The notes beneath the pieces were generated by a model. The model was not told the DNA's origin, searched no databases, and saw only the letters and a program-made list of their open reading frames with translations. A DNA stretch of 64,000 bases, taken from the NCBI GenBank assembly GCA_032622095.1, contig CP136066.1:111125319-111189318 (forward strand), in the 5' to 3' direction. Of this stretch, positions 1 to 11,847 are shown piece after piece. The DNA comes from Siphonodentalium dalli. Taxonomy: Eukaryota; Mollusca; Scaphopoda; Gadilida; Siphonodentaliidae. Both the position numbers and the translations under genes were made by a program. Numbering within the stretch: position 1 is the stretch's first letter; each line of letters starts with the position of its first letter.

Positions 1-15
1 TACAGTGACCCCCCG

Positions 16-225
16 ATGGCAAAATCGTTTGTGTTAATTTACCGCCGATAGTTGCCTCCCGAATCGGGAAGTAAATTTTTACAATTGAGCATAGTTCAGA
101 CGATGTTTTCTATGATGTGGTACGATGATTTGTTTGAGATTTTTGGCAATGTTAGTAGAATTCTACATTCCCCGAGTTGGCATAGCGCCTGCATACTAAC
201 TAAACAATTTCACGCGCCCGAACAA
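16..225. repeat. Dispersed repeat, copy 1 (inverted copy at 31150-31360)
   Basis: This stretch aligns, as its reverse complement, with 31150-31360 inside an intron of the methyltransferase gene. Shared landmarks are TTAGTAGAATTCTACATTCC, GTTCAGACGAT and CCCGAATCG. Similarity is roughly three quarters by eye. No coding frame is shared, so it is probably an old transposon fragment of unknown class. Confidence 0.65.
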
Positions 226-232
226 GTGCATT

Positions 233-1250
233 ATATGTCTTTAACTTATGAATTTTTGTAATGTTATATCCAATTTTTCAGCCATTTGTTAGAACACGAT
301 ATCGCCGCACAAACTACCGAAACCATTTGCGTACATGTAATATGAACACAAGAAAATAGTAATGCCAACTAAAATAAAATGCGACAACAAAACATGACAC
401 GGATATAAAGGCCATAGACACAGATAAACAAATATGCATATACTTCAATATATGAAATTGTTTTTTAGTATAAAAGATTTTATCTGACAATACTTTATTC
501 ATTGACGAAATCAATCCGGGCCAAATATACCCTAAAAAAGCCTACCGCAAGTAATCCTGCGGCAACTCTTTGATGTCGCGGATTATTCACACCTCCCGCT
601 CTGTCCCTGAAAAGAGTAGGTGCCTCTCTGCAATGGGATGCAGACCACGGGGTAAACACTGCTGACCACGCTATTAACATGGATGACCACGGCATGAACA
701 CGACTTCAACACGGCTGATCACGGAGTACACTCAGAGTGCATAATATGTATTTAACTTATGAATTTTTGTAATGTTATATCCAATTTTTCTGACATTTGT
801 TAGAACACGATATCGCCGCACAAACTACCGAAACCATTTGCGTACATGTAATATGAACAAACACAAGAAAATATTAATGCCAACTAAAATAAAATGCAAC
901 AACAAAACATGAAACGGATATAAAGGCCATAGACACAGATAAACAAATATGCATATATATATATATATATATATATATAATTCAATATATGAAATTGTTT
1001 TTTATTATAAAAGATTTTATCTGACAATTCTTTATTCACTGACGAAATCAATCCGGGCCAAATATACCCGAAAAATCCTACCGCAAGTATTACTGCGGCA
1101 ACTCTTTGATGTCGCGGATTATTCACACCTCCCGCACTGTCCCTGAAAAGAGTAGGTGCCGCTCTGCATTGGGGTGCAGACCACGCCGTAAACACGGCTG
1201 ACCACGCTATTAACACGGCATGAACACGACTTCAACACGGATGACCACGG
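233..1250. repeat. Direct duplication of about 510 bp (233-735 and 746-1250)
   Basis: Both copies begin with TTAACTTATGAATTTTTGTA, run through AGAACACGATATCGCCGCAC and a shared CTTTATTCA..GACGAAATCAATCC block, and end in GACCACG-rich sequence. They differ mainly by an expanded AT run in the second copy. Short ORFs here appear in both copies as repeat sequence and are not genes. Confidence 0.8.
953..979. repeat. (AT)n microsatellite
   Basis: Simple alternating AT run inside the second copy of the 510-bp duplication. It is absent from the first copy, so it expanded after the duplication. Confidence 0.9.
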
Positions 1251-1254
1251 CGTG

Positions 1255-1500
1255 CACTCAGATGACCACGGCATGTACACGCCGTGTTCAGACCGTTTTT
1301 GAACATGCTGGCCATTTTGGCGTAATTGATCACGTTAAGAACACGACTTCAACACGGATGACCACGGCGTGAACTCGGGTGACCACGGCATGTACACGCC
1401 GTGTTCAAACCGTTTTTGAACACGCTGGCCATTTTTCTGAAGTTGACCACGCTAAGACCATGCGCGATTTTTCCGTGTTAAAATGTTGGCCACGCGTGGT
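1255..1500. repeat. GACCACGGC-rich tandem repeat
   Basis: Two units of about 118 bp share GATGACCACGGC, CATGTACACGCCGTGTTCA and TTTTTGAACA.GCTGGCCATTTT. The motifs CACGGC and GCCGTG alternate, so the stretch has local dyad symmetry. No gene is seen. Confidence 0.65.
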
Positions 1501-1798
1501 TTTGAAAAAACCACGGGCCTTGTACTGTATGTTTATCTAAAAATTGTGATCTGCAAGCTGGCTATTCTGCAGGCCTACCAGAATTGCTTGAGCCATCACT
1601 CAGGTCAGGCAGATAGTACAAACTTTCTGCTCCCTTTGTGGTTTCATATACATGTAGCATGACAGTGTTGTTTATTCTGAAATTTTCAATAAGTGTGGCC
1701 CATGGATATTTTCTCAAGTTTAGGTCATATACATACACTTAAATTCTTAATGGTGGAGAATTTGATAAATATATACAATTGGTGGTATGGCGTAACAG

Positions 1799-3122
1799 TA
1801 GAGCTGAAACGGTTGACCCATTCTTCTAACCGGTTAACCATCGGGGTTAACCGGATTTCAACCGGTTAACCGCTAAATTTCTAGCGGACTTCTCTCACAC
1901 TAATTATGTCGACATTATGCCATGCTCCAGGGACAAACCTAGGTGTGAAGTAGTAGCTGAAATAAAGACCTTATTCACGGCATTTAACGATATTCAAAAA
2001 CACGCATTCATTGTTCTTTTGCTGGCTCTCGTGATGGGGAATGAGCAAGTGAAATTTGTGAATGGCAGGAGAGATCGCTTATTTGCCGTGATCAGCATAT
2101 GTTTGGGCATTTGTAAAACGAGTAAAATAGTATGGGTATTGGTAAAACGAGTAACAAAACTATATATTAAAGATCTGTAATATATCACTATCATCATTGG
2201 TATATCCTCCAATGCATTATATATACAGACAAGAAAGTAATAACTAGAGAACAAAAAGGAAGGTCATGCAGTTAGTCCAGACTCGCAGTCCTATTCCGTA
2301 TTCGAGCTATTCGTCGGTATCACTATCATGATAGCGGACACTAGTGTTGGGAGGTTATATAATTTACGTTTCGGTTTCGGTTTTAGTATGCAATCTCTTA
2401 ACATATAGCAATTACTGCCAAATTGAGTGTTAATTAGTCCCACAGGCACAACCAGTTACAGAGTAGCATGGAGCATCAATTTCCTTGATAAAAGGGAAGA
2501 TTATTGAAGAAGTGTTGGGTTGCTTCAACTACGATGTCTGTTTGGTCACTCAATTGAATTGATCATATTAAATCACAACAGGGAGGAAGAACGGGAAGAG
2601 TGAAGACATTGTGCAGCTGATCTCAATCTTCAAACTTTGTCGACTTACATAGTTTTTATAAACCCCACTGTAAAACAGTTTTATATATAGTATGTCGTGG
2701 TGTGGTTCCAATTTGAATCCATGTTGCTTTCGTGCAGTATGCCACACAACGCCACTTTTACGTTGTCACTTCCTTGTGTGCATTCAGGCTTGATACACAG
2801 TGACTGCACACGTGCTTTTGTCGGAAGAAAACTTCAAAGGGTCGGAATTGATTGAAGGTCGCCGACACTTCCAGACAGTTCGAGAATTGCTACTAAGTAT
2901 CTGATACTACCGCGTATACCAATTAATGCTTGCATTGCACTCTACTATCGGTGACACAGGATTTAGTATTAGTTTTGCATCATTTAACCTAATATTTTGA
3001 GGATTATTCACGTTCACATTCAACTGACAACGGGATGCGGTTACGTCCGGTTCATTTTTTTCTAACCGGTTACGTCGCTAACCGGATGCTAACCGGTTAA
3101 CCGTCTAACCGTTTCAGCTCTA
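1799..3122. mobile_element. Non-autonomous hAT-type DNA transposon, 1324 bp
   Basis: The ends are TAGAGCTGAAACGGTT and AACCGTTTCAGCTCTA, a terminal inverted repeat. They are flanked by a perfect 8-bp target duplication, CGTAACAG, at 1791-1798 and 3123-3130. An 8-bp duplication and a TAGAG start are typical of hAT elements. Just inside the termini both ends carry clustered ACCGGTTAACCGG-type repeats, read in opposite orientation, which may be transposase-binding sites. No transposase is encoded: the longest frames are under 90 codons and match nothing recognisable. The element therefore depended on a transposase from elsewhere. Confidence 0.9.
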
Positions 3123-3130
3123 CGTAACAG

Positions 3131-3955
3131 ACTGACTTGCTTCAGCAGAATTGTCCCCACTCGGGCCCACTGTACTCCTATTCTGCACTGTATACTTATT
3201 TGGACCCCGATAGTAGCAACCACATATGTTGGTTGTCTATACGTTATGCACATGTGAATGACGTCATATTTTTTTTCTTCTATACCATCAGCTCAAAATT
3301 CGGAATGCATGTGACCATTTTTGTGATTTAATTACTTGTCTTCTGGTTAGCAAACTTGTGGAGAAAATGTGGAGTCGGCAATGGACAAACAAGATGAAAA
3401 TTAATTGGTAACTTCACAACTTCCTAAGAACTTCTATGCGATTTAGGACTATTAGTTTCATTTAGGCCAATGTCAATGGTTCACTTTAATAATGAAAATC
3501 AGCGAAGACGTCATGACATGGTTCATGACATTATTAACATCCTTGGCTTTGCGGGCCAGAATCCAGACAAGATTGCACTTGTAATGTCATCTCTGCCGGG
3601 GCATCTGATTTCGCCTCACTAGACTAGATACGCTTCAATGACTATAACAAGGGACATTCATAGAGGGCCTTCTTGTATCTTTTGTTCTTAATTTGGAAAT
3701 GTCAGCTAATTTAATGTACAAGACATTGATAAGTATTTTCAGGGTATATGAAGTCTATATATATAGATTTTCTGCATTCATCGACCTATTTTAGTCACAT
3801 GAATGTGACAAAAGAGCAAAATTCCTAGGCTTAGTTTCAGGACTGAAGTGTATGAGTTGCTTTAAGGGGAGATGTGGCACCTGGCAGGGGGGTTGGTTGA
3901 TGATGTGTCACCCCCTAACTTTGGAAAAAAATAAAATTTTGAAATTCCATGTCTG
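3131..3955. other. No feature recognised
   Basis: Plain AT-rich sequence. No convincing exon, RNA gene or structured repeat was seen on either strand. Confidence 0.5.
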
Positions 3956-3956
3956 A

Positions 3957-4570
3957 CACAGCAATCTAGGGATCTTTAACATGAGTACATTGTTGCACAT
4001 GGGACAGCCATTTAGCATCAGCTCCTGATCTGACAGTGTGCCCAACCTAATGCCATCCCTGGTCACGACATTATGAGAGGAGCGCCCGCGGAGGTATGAA
4101 ATCCACCCAGTACATGTTTTCAAATTTTTGTCTGAAATTTTGGAATTGTTCTCAAAGCACTGATCGTGGCATCTATGGTTAATTCATTCGGGATGTCCAT
4201 GGTACTGGAGCATATAGCTAAGTTGGTTCGTGGGCCGACCTCCGAGTTATAAGTTTGACACTATATCTCGGATGTTGTGTCGCCATCTGCATTCCCAGTA
4301 CCATGGGCATCACCAACCAACCATTGATGCCATGATCAGTGCTCTGAAAACAATTCCAGAGGCAAAAGAAACTCAGACAACATTTGAAAAATACGTAATG
4401 GGCAAAATCTTTACCTCTGACTCTGCTCCTTCTTGTAATGTCATGACCAGGGGATGACACTACAATTGGCACACCATCGGATCAGGAGCCAACGCTAATG
4501 GCTGTCCCATGTGCAACAATGTGCGCATGTTAAAGACCCCTAGAAGTCATGGGTCGGGCAAAAATTCCTG
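3957..4570. repeat. Inverted pair of a dispersed repeat
   Basis: The reverse complement of about 3957-4100 matches about 4436-4560. Both contain GATCAGGAGC, GGCTGTCCCATGTGCAACAA and CATGTTAAAGA.CCCTAG. The pair forms a stem with a loop of about 335 bp. Short frames here (71-84 codons) translate this repeat and do not look like proteins. Confidence 0.65.
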
Positions 4571-4689
4571 GACAAATTCAAAATATGGATCTACTCAATC
4601 CCTCTCTGTAAATTGCGTAATGCCCATGTGTGAGTGTGAGTGCATATAGATATAGATAGACTGTGGATGCAGATGGAGACACAAAGTCC

Positions 4690-4760
4690 GACCGATAACC
4701 CTCGAAGGTGTAGTTCAGAGGTCGGCCAACAAACAACTGAGCTATCCGCTCCTCTTCAGG
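4690..4760 (-). repeat. tRNA-like SINE head (decayed)
   Basis: On the - strand 4735-4748 reads GGATAGCTCAGTTG, a good match to an RNA polymerase III A box. It is followed by GGCCGACCTCTGAACTACA. No full cloverleaf can be drawn, so this is more likely a tRNA-derived SINE fragment than a tRNA gene. Confidence 0.4.
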
Positions 4761-4839
4761 AATTTAATTTAATTTCAAACAACCTGACAACTGTGTCCCA
4801 GAATACATCATCAATCATGCCATAAAGTTGATAAACAGG

Positions 4840-4932
4840 ATTGTTGGTCGATTGGGACCTCGGACAGGGTTCAAGCAAAACCTCAGGCCAGTACTGCAGA
4901 GTCGAACACGCTAACCACTCGGCCATCACATT
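4840..4932 (-). repeat. tRNA-like SINE head
   Basis: On the - strand 4909-4925 reads TGGCCGAGTGGTTAGCG, the A-box region typical of tRNA-Ser/Leu-like SINEs. It is followed by TGTTCGACTCTGCAG. The B box is not clear and no cloverleaf forms. A similar phrase (GTTCGACTTTGTATAGC after an A box) occurs at 24145-24175, which supports a dispersed SINE family. Confidence 0.5.
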
Positions 4933-4934
4933 CG

Positions 4935-5919
4935 CAGCTCCCAATTTACTAAGATATTGTTTATTTGTTAAGAGTGAAATTTGGCTGTGTACTTTGTATG
5001 CACCTTCGACTTCGTCTATTCCCGACACAAATAAAGGAAATATGAAAATGTTATGGTCATATACCACTATAATAGTGGAATACCACTATATTCAGCTAAT
5101 ACTGTAATAGTCAGTGGAATTCAGGATGTGCCTGACCTGATTATAAATTTATATAGTCATACTCATAGACGCATAGTCAGCTGATAGTCATGATAGTGGA
5201 TACCATAAACACTAAAACAGTCATATCATATGATAAATTATATGTATAATATTATAAACAAGCCAAAATCAAAATCAACTTTCACACACAACAAAACTAG
5301 AACTTTCAGGCACCTCTCCAATTGGTCTCAAGATTTATGTATGAAACAATCACGCCCAAGGAACTTTTTGGTTTTCTTGTTCCGCAAAAAAAAAACCGGT
5401 GTGTGTGTGGGGGTTGAACTTCCGCTTTAAAACAGCCTTAAGTTAAGGAATTTACAAAATGTAACAGGGGCACCGGAAAGCACATAATCATAAATAAAGC
5501 CCTTACTTAATAAATTATCATTATTATTGAATAATGACTATAAATGCTTAAATCTATTAGTGACCTTTTTATGTGAATATTCAGCTGGAATGTTAGCATT
5601 AAATTTTATTTGCCTTTAAAAAAAATACATTCCGTCCTACCGAGTCCGAACTTTATAAAAACCAAAATGTCAGCCCCCATTCTACTTGACCACTTGTAGT
5701 TGTAGTATAGAAAAGCTGTTTTCTCGTCTCATGTCAACTCGAGCGCTGGATTTACTCAGTCCCTTTGGACCCTTTAATTGTCTTATATAGTTCATCAACT
5801 AATTTTAACTTGAGAGTAAATCAGACATTGAAATAAAGCGATTTAAAGGAGAAAAAAACGTAAACTGGTAAACTATGGGAAGCCGAATTGACATTTAATA
5901 AATAATTGAGCAAAAGCAA
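4935..5919. other. No feature recognised
   Basis: AT-rich sequence with short direct repeats of ATAGTCA and TACCACTATA around 5050-5200. No gene, RNA or mobile-element end was found. Confidence 0.5.
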
Positions 5920-6737
5920 CAATAGGGAATCTTTAATTGTGCTTAAGTGCAATAGGAAATATTATTATTTTTATTAAACACAATAAGGTATATTCTTATT
6001 GTGCCCAAGTGCAATAAGACCTAATTGCACTTAAGTCCAATTAAAAACCTTCCTTATTGCGCATTTATTATAGCCACATTACATAAACTCCCTATAATTA
6101 AAATGGTGTAGTCCATAGTGAATGGGTGGAGTTTATTGGTGACTGTCCAAATGTAGGCCTAATCGGATTCTACTATTTGCAGAGGGGTGATCTCATGTGG
6201 GAGATATTAATTGTGCTTAAGCACAAAAAGGATGCAATATCTTTAGATACTGCATGAAACCGGTACATTTTTCCTCCACTAGGCATTTTGTAACACCGTT
6301 ACAAATGTTACAAGTGTTACAAAATGCATATTCTGGGCATCTTACTTCATATGATTTCTGAGATACCAGAGATAATAAATGTTACAAATGATTTAAAGTC
6401 CCAGTAGAAAACCGCAGCCTATTTTTTTCTATCGTGTTCAATGTAGCGACATGTTACAATGTGTTACAAGTGTTACATTATTTCTGAGATACCAGAGAGA
6501 CCGCTCGTAGACGGGTGTTACAAGTGTTACAAATGTTACAAATGATTTAAAGTCCCAGTAGAAAACCGCAGCCTATTTTTTTCTACCGTGTTCAATGTAG
6601 CGACATGTTACAATGTGTTACAAGTGTTACATTATTTCTGAGATACCAGAGAGACCGCTCGTAGACGGGTGTTACAAGTGTTACAAATGTTACAAATGAT
6701 TTAAAGTCCCAGTAGAAAACCGCAGCCTATTTTTTTC

Positions 6738-8345
6738 GAATGTCAGCTAACTGGGACCTTGGCTAACTGGGACCTTGGGCTAACTGGGACCATGGCTAAC
6801 TGGGACCATGACCAACTGGGACCTTGGCTAACTGGGACCTTTGGCTAACTGGGACCTTGGTTATATTTTATATATTAGTAGAATAGAACATTGATAATAT
6901 AATATTGTTTGTTTTATTTATGTTATTGCTTCAAAAATGTTTTAGATTTGTTTCAACCGAATTAATAAAAAAAATATATATTGTCAATCTATAAAACTGA
7001 AGGTCACTATTTTAATTTCTTATTTGTATCTTATTTGTATCTTATATATTTCTATGAATATTTATTGCTAATAAAGTCAATAAAGTGATGGTTATTATGG
7101 GCATTCACAGTTAAGATGCAATAAAGTGATTTTTACTCATGGCATTCACAGTGAAGGTGTGAGTTTGTTTTGAAAGCGATGGTTGTTTTAATCAGTTGGT
7201 CCATTTGATCTTGTGATCTAATCATTGTCAGCTTACTTGTGTTCACTTGTAACACCTGACCAGTCATCAGCAGTGAGTGTATTTAACAGTAAAGACAACA
7301 TATGGACAGCTATATAATTATGTCATGTCTTAAATAAAAAAATAATACTTTAGATCTTAATAAAAAAATAAATAAAAAATAATTTTGAATTTAAATGGTA
7401 TGTTTTTATTGACTGTATGTTCTTATCTTTCTTGCAAAAAGCTACTAGTCAACATCGTGCTACACAGAACTGCAAAACCAGCAGACTTGTATAGTGTTTT
7501 TATTGAGTTTTTACTGTTTTGTTTAATGTTATTTATCTAAAATGTTAACATTTCATTTGTTTTTAACTTTCTCATGACTTAAAGGGGTACTGTACGCCAT
7601 TTTCATTAAATTTCCGGTGATAACAACGATCTAATATCGATAATATATAGAAACATAAGTAATTTGAGTCGAAGATGTATTCTGTAAATGCTCAGGTTAA
7701 TAGGCTATCTTAAAATTTAATAATTTAAAAGTTAATAATTTGATATAAATTGAATTTATGACTGGAGCCATAAAATGGCGTCGACTAAATTACGAATTTC
7801 CGTGTACACGAAGTAATCAAATAAAGTAATTGAGGGATACTGGATTGTTAAACCGATCGCACACACGATCGTTTAAACATTATGGTGATATGGGGAGAAA
7901 ACTCAAGCTACTCACTGACTAGTAACGATACAATAACTTAAATGAGAATATGGGACTAGTATGCATATAATATAACTTTAATTTGATTCATTTGGTTGAA
8001 AACTGTACAAAAATTACTCGACAACGACAATTTGTATTTTTGCATTCCGGTAAATTTGCCATCCGTAACACTACTTCGTACTCAACAGACTTTCAAATAA
8101 TGGAAAAATTGTTACCTTATTCTCCGACTCGGAGACTATAGAAACCAACAACAACATGTTGGGTACAGTATCCCTTTAATAAAAATTGATTTTAATGAAA
8201 TGATTAATAATATATCTGAAGGTCCCAGTTAGTCAAGGTCCCAGTTAGCCAAGGTCCCAGTTAGCCAGAAGGTCCCAGTTAGCCAAGGTCCCAGTTAGCC
8301 TGACTTGAGGTCCCAGTTAGCCAAGGTCCCAGTTAGCTGGATACC
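6738..8345. mobile_element. Foldback element with GGTCCCAGTTAGCC arms, inserted in the arm of the previous one
   Basis: The left arm (6744-6861) is a run of CTAACTGGGACCTTGG units. The right arm (8220-8340) is the same units as reverse complement. The element splits a unit of the surrounding minisatellite, which reads continuously as GCCTATTTTTTTC then CTACCGTG when it is removed. An 8-bp duplication TTTTTTTC flanks it (6730-6737 and 8346-8353). The T-run makes this duplication less decisive than a complex one. No transposase frame is present. Confidence 0.75.
7579..8179. mobile_element. TTAA-type MITE (piggyBac-like target)
   Basis: TTAA at 7579-7582 is followed by AGGGGTACTGTAC. The other end reads GTACAGTATCCCT followed by TTAA at 8176-8179. 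TTAA duplications are the hallmark of piggyBac-type transposition, although the terminal CCC of classical piggyBac is not seen. It has no coding frame. It lies inside the element at 6738-8345. Confidence 0.6.
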
Positions 8346-8499
8346 TTTTTTTCTACCGTGTTCAATGTAGCGACATGTTACAATGTCGGCGTCGCGTTTT
8401 GGAGAAGCTCATAGCACCCGTTCTCCACTCTCAGTCACAAAAAACGGCACTGCGGTGGTTAATCAAGTGATAATTTAATGAGCGTTGTATATGACGCGT

Positions 8500-8835
8500 C
8501 GCTATAAAAGAGCGTTTGTTTACAATTCAACGCAACGTTATCGCTCGAAATTTAGCATCGAAAAAATTTAATTTCTTTTATCGAAAATATAATTACGTGC
8601 TGGACTCTGTCATTTTAAGAATATGTAAGTATTATACACATACACACCAAGTCTCAGCTTAAAATTTTGAAAAATTCTCGACATAAATCGATTTTAATGG
8701 GAAATCCTATGTCGCTATAAGAGCGTTTGTTTACAATTCAACGCAACGTTATCGCTCGAAATTTAGCATCGAAAAAATTTAATTTCTTCCATCTAAAACA
8801 TAATTACGTGTTGGACTGTGTCATTTTAAGAATAT
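8500..8835. repeat. Direct duplication (8500-8625 and 8713-8835)
   Basis: Both copies contain GCGTTTGTTTACAATTCAAC, CAACGTTATCGCTCGAAATT and a following TTTAATTTCTT block, and then AATTACGTG.TGGACT.TGTCATTTTAAGAATATGT. They lie in the core of the 6262-10684 element. No ORF is shared. Confidence 0.75.
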
Positions 8836-8842
8836 GTCACGG

Positions 8843-9138
8843 ACGGGTCAAATCGTGACCCCGATGTGACATTGACCTTCAAACTGGTCAATTCAAGGTC
8901 AAATTGGGTAAAACTGGCGGATTTCTGTACTTTTGTCCGGGGAGTGTTTTGGACGGGTCAAATCATGACCACGACCTGACATTGACCTACAAAATTGTCA
9001 ATTCAAGGTCAAATCGGGTAAAACTTGCTGATTTCGACGAAATTTGGTACAAATGCAGCACAAGTGTCTCGGAACCTGTTTTGCTTTTTCAAACAAAGCC
9101 ATGGGACGAATGCCGCCAGTGGCGGGCTAACCTGCTAG
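8843..9138 (+). mobile_element. Helitron-like 3' end with internal repeats
   Basis: The 3' end reads CCGCC-AGT-GGCGG (hairpin 9113-9125), then GCTAACCTG and CTAG at 9135-9138 followed by T. This is the hairpin-plus-CTRR signature of a Helitron terminus. Two internal units (about 8843 and 8951) share GACGGGTCAAATC.TGACC, TGACATTGACCT and GGTCAATTCAAGGTCAAAT. The 5' TC end was not located, so the left border is uncertain. No helicase is encoded. Confidence 0.6.
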
Positions 9139-10822
9139 TATAATATAAAGAGCGTGTGTCTATGATATAAAGAGCGTTTATACACTTATTGCCTTGATTA
9201 TCTCTGGTCATTTTTCTCCTTTTGAGAAGAAAGGAGATTCCATTTTCCCACACAACAAAAACATCCTGGGGACTTTAAATCATTTGTAACACGTGTACAC
9301 CCATTTACGAGCGGTCTCTCTGGTATCTCAGAAATAATGTAACACTTGTAACGCTTTGTAACATTTCGCTACACTGAGACGGTAGAAATAAAATAGGCTG
9401 CGGTTTTCTACTGGGACTTTTAATCATTTGTAACATTTGTAACACGCATCTACGAGCGGTCTCTCTGGTATCTCAGAAAATATTGTAACACTTGTAACGC
9501 TTTCTAACATGTCGCTACCCTAGACGGTAGGAATAAAATATGCTGCGGTTTTCTACTGGGACTTTAAATCATTTGTAACATTTGTAACACCCGTCTACGA
9601 GCGGTCTCTCTGGTATCTCAGAAATAATGCAACACTTGTAACGCTTTGTAACATGTAGCTACACTGAGACGGTAGAAATAAAATAGGCTGCGGGTTTCTA
9701 CTGGGACTTTAAATCATTTGTAACTTTTGTAACACTTGTAACACCCATCTACGAGCAGTCTCTCTGGTATCTCATAAATAATGTAACACTTGTAACGCTT
9801 TGTAACATGTCGCTACACTGAACACGGTAGAAAAAAATAGGCTGCGGTTTTCTACTGGGACTTTAAATCATTTGTAACATTTGTAACACCCGTCTACGAG
9901 CGGTCTCTCTGGTATCTCAGAAATAATGTAACACTTGTAACACATTGTAACATGTCGCTACACTGAACACGGTAGAAAAAAATAGGCTGCGGTTTTCTAC
10001 TGGGACTTTAAATCATTTGTAACATTTGTAACACTTGTAACACCCATATACGAGCGGTCTCTTTGGTATCTCAGAAATAATGTAACACTTGTAACACATT
10101 GTAACATGTCGCTACACTGAACACGGTAGAAAAAAATAGGCTGCGGTTTTCTACTGGGACTTTAAATCATTTGTAACATTTGTAACATTTGTAACACCCG
10201 TCTACGAGCGGTCTCTCTGGTATCTCAGAAATAATGTAACACTTGTAACACATTGTAACATGTCGCTACACTGAACACGGTAGAAAAAAATAGGCTGCGG
10301 TTTTCTACTGGCACTTTAAATAATTTGTAACATTTGTAACACTTGTAACACCCATCTACGAGCGGTCTCTTTGGTATCTCAGAAATAATGTAACACTTGT
10401 AACACATTGTAACATGTCGCTACACTGAACACGGTAGAAAAAAATAGGCTACGGTTTTCTACTGGGACTTTAAATCATTTGTAACATTTGTAACACTTGT
10501 AACACTCGTCTACGAGCGGTCTCTTTGGTATCTCAGAACTAATGTAACACTTGTAACACATTGTAACATGTCGCTACACTGAGACGGTAGGAATAAAATA
10601 TGCTGCGGTTTTCTACTGGGACTTTAAATCATTTGTAACACTTGTAACACTGTTACAAAATGCCTAGTGGAGGAAAAATGTACCAGATTCATATATATGA
10701 ATATCTTATTGCCTAATAATGTAATAACTACTAATAAGGAATCCCTAATTGCGCTTAACTCGTTTGGGACTTGATTCTTTTGAGAAAACATTACTCACAG
10801 ACGAGATTGTTTGCAGAAATGC

Positions 10823-11530
10823 TTACTTTTATATAATTTTATAGCAATTTATGCGTTTATTCAATGTTGGGTCAGACCATTTGCCATGGCAGAATTCTCC
10901 GCATGAAAACTCATATTATATGGGTGATCATCCGTAGTCTATAAATCTTCTAGAAATTTTGGGTAGATACCACCAAATTGCGGCCGGTTGCCATAGCAAC
11001 CTATTTTCGGAAATTTATGATTTTTGGGGCTGTATGACGATATGTTTGCGACATTTTGAATCAAATATAAATGGTTTCCAAAGTTAAATGATCCAGGAAT
11101 ATTTTTCCAACATCTGGAACTAACCTTGATCGAAAATCACTCATCACCGACAGAGGGCGCCATTCAAAATGGCCACCAAACGCCCATTTTCTAACGTTAA
11201 AATGCTTACTTTTATATCATTTTATAGCAATGTATGCGTTAATTTAATGCTGGGTCAGACTATTTGTCATGACAGAATTCTCCACGTGACAACTTATAAT
11301 ATACGGGTGATCATCCGTGGTCTATGAATCTTCCAAAAAATTTGGGTAGATATCACCAAATTGCGACCGGTTGACATGGCAACCGATTTTCGGAAAATTA
11401 TGCATTTGGGGGCTGTAATTTCGCTATACGAGATGTCTGCATGCCACATTTTGAATCAAATGTAATTAATTTCCAAAAAATATGGTCCAGGAATATACTG
11501 AAATTGCTCTCACTTCTTTGTCCTTCCGCT
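10823..11530. repeat. Direct duplication of about 330-370 bp
   Basis: Two tandem copies (about 10823-11160 and 11200-11530) share ATGCTTACTTTTATAT, TTTTATAGCAAT.TATGCGTT, GGGTCAGAC, GGGTGATCATCCGT and the phrase TTGGGTAGATA.CACCAAATTG. They are moderately diverged. No gene is visible. Confidence 0.8.
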
Positions 11531-11780
11531 GAAGTGGTCAAGATTCACCTGCCATGGTGATTACCAACCGAAAACTTGTCTACGGCTTAGGCTACTAGGC
11601 GCCGACATTTTGAAACAATGACGTCATGAATCACGTCACGCTACCCCCACGTGACGCAAGAAATAGGTTACATCTTCCTGGACCCCTCACTGAGTGATCG
11701 GCCTATATATTGAATACATGATACTATGCGCAAACATTTAATTATAAAAGATTCATTCGCTGATAACAAGTGCATGAAGT

Positions 11781-11847
11781 GGGAAACGGATATATCCGTT
11801 TCCCGTCCTGTAGGTAATGTTTTGGGAAACGGATATATCAGTTTCCC
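11781..11847. repeat. Two long palindromes of GGGAAACGGATA half-sites
   Basis: 11781-11804 is a perfect 24-bp palindrome made of GGGAAACGGATA and its complement. 11824-11847 is the same site with one mismatch. They lie at the inner edge of the right arm of the outer foldback region. Such dyads could be protein-binding sites or cruciforms; only the symmetry itself is seen. Confidence 0.85.

Larger units (their letters stand above)
6262..10684. mobile_element. Foldback element with TGTTACAAGTGTTAC minisatellite arms
   Basis: The ends are inverted copies: GGTACATTTTTCCTCCACTA from 6262 and its complement ending at 10684. Inside each end is a minisatellite of about 150-160 bp per unit. Units share CCCAGTAGAAAACCGCAGCC, a GAGATACCAGAGAGACCGCT block, and TGTTACA-type motifs. 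The left arm keeps about three units (marker near 6401, 6555, 6710). The right arm has about nine in opposite orientation (marker near 9393 to 10602). No coding capacity is visible. The left arm is interrupted by the element at 6738-8345. Confidence 0.75.

Noticed and set aside
1917-2180. 87-codon ORF inside the hAT element as a transposase remnant
   Set aside because: No BED finger, DDE residues or hAT dimerisation motif is visible, and the opposite strand is equally open.
4840-4932. tRNA-Ser/Leu gene
   Set aside because: A good A box is present but there is no B box, anticodon arm or acceptor pairing. A SINE head fits better. The same applies to 4735-4748 and 24156-24174.
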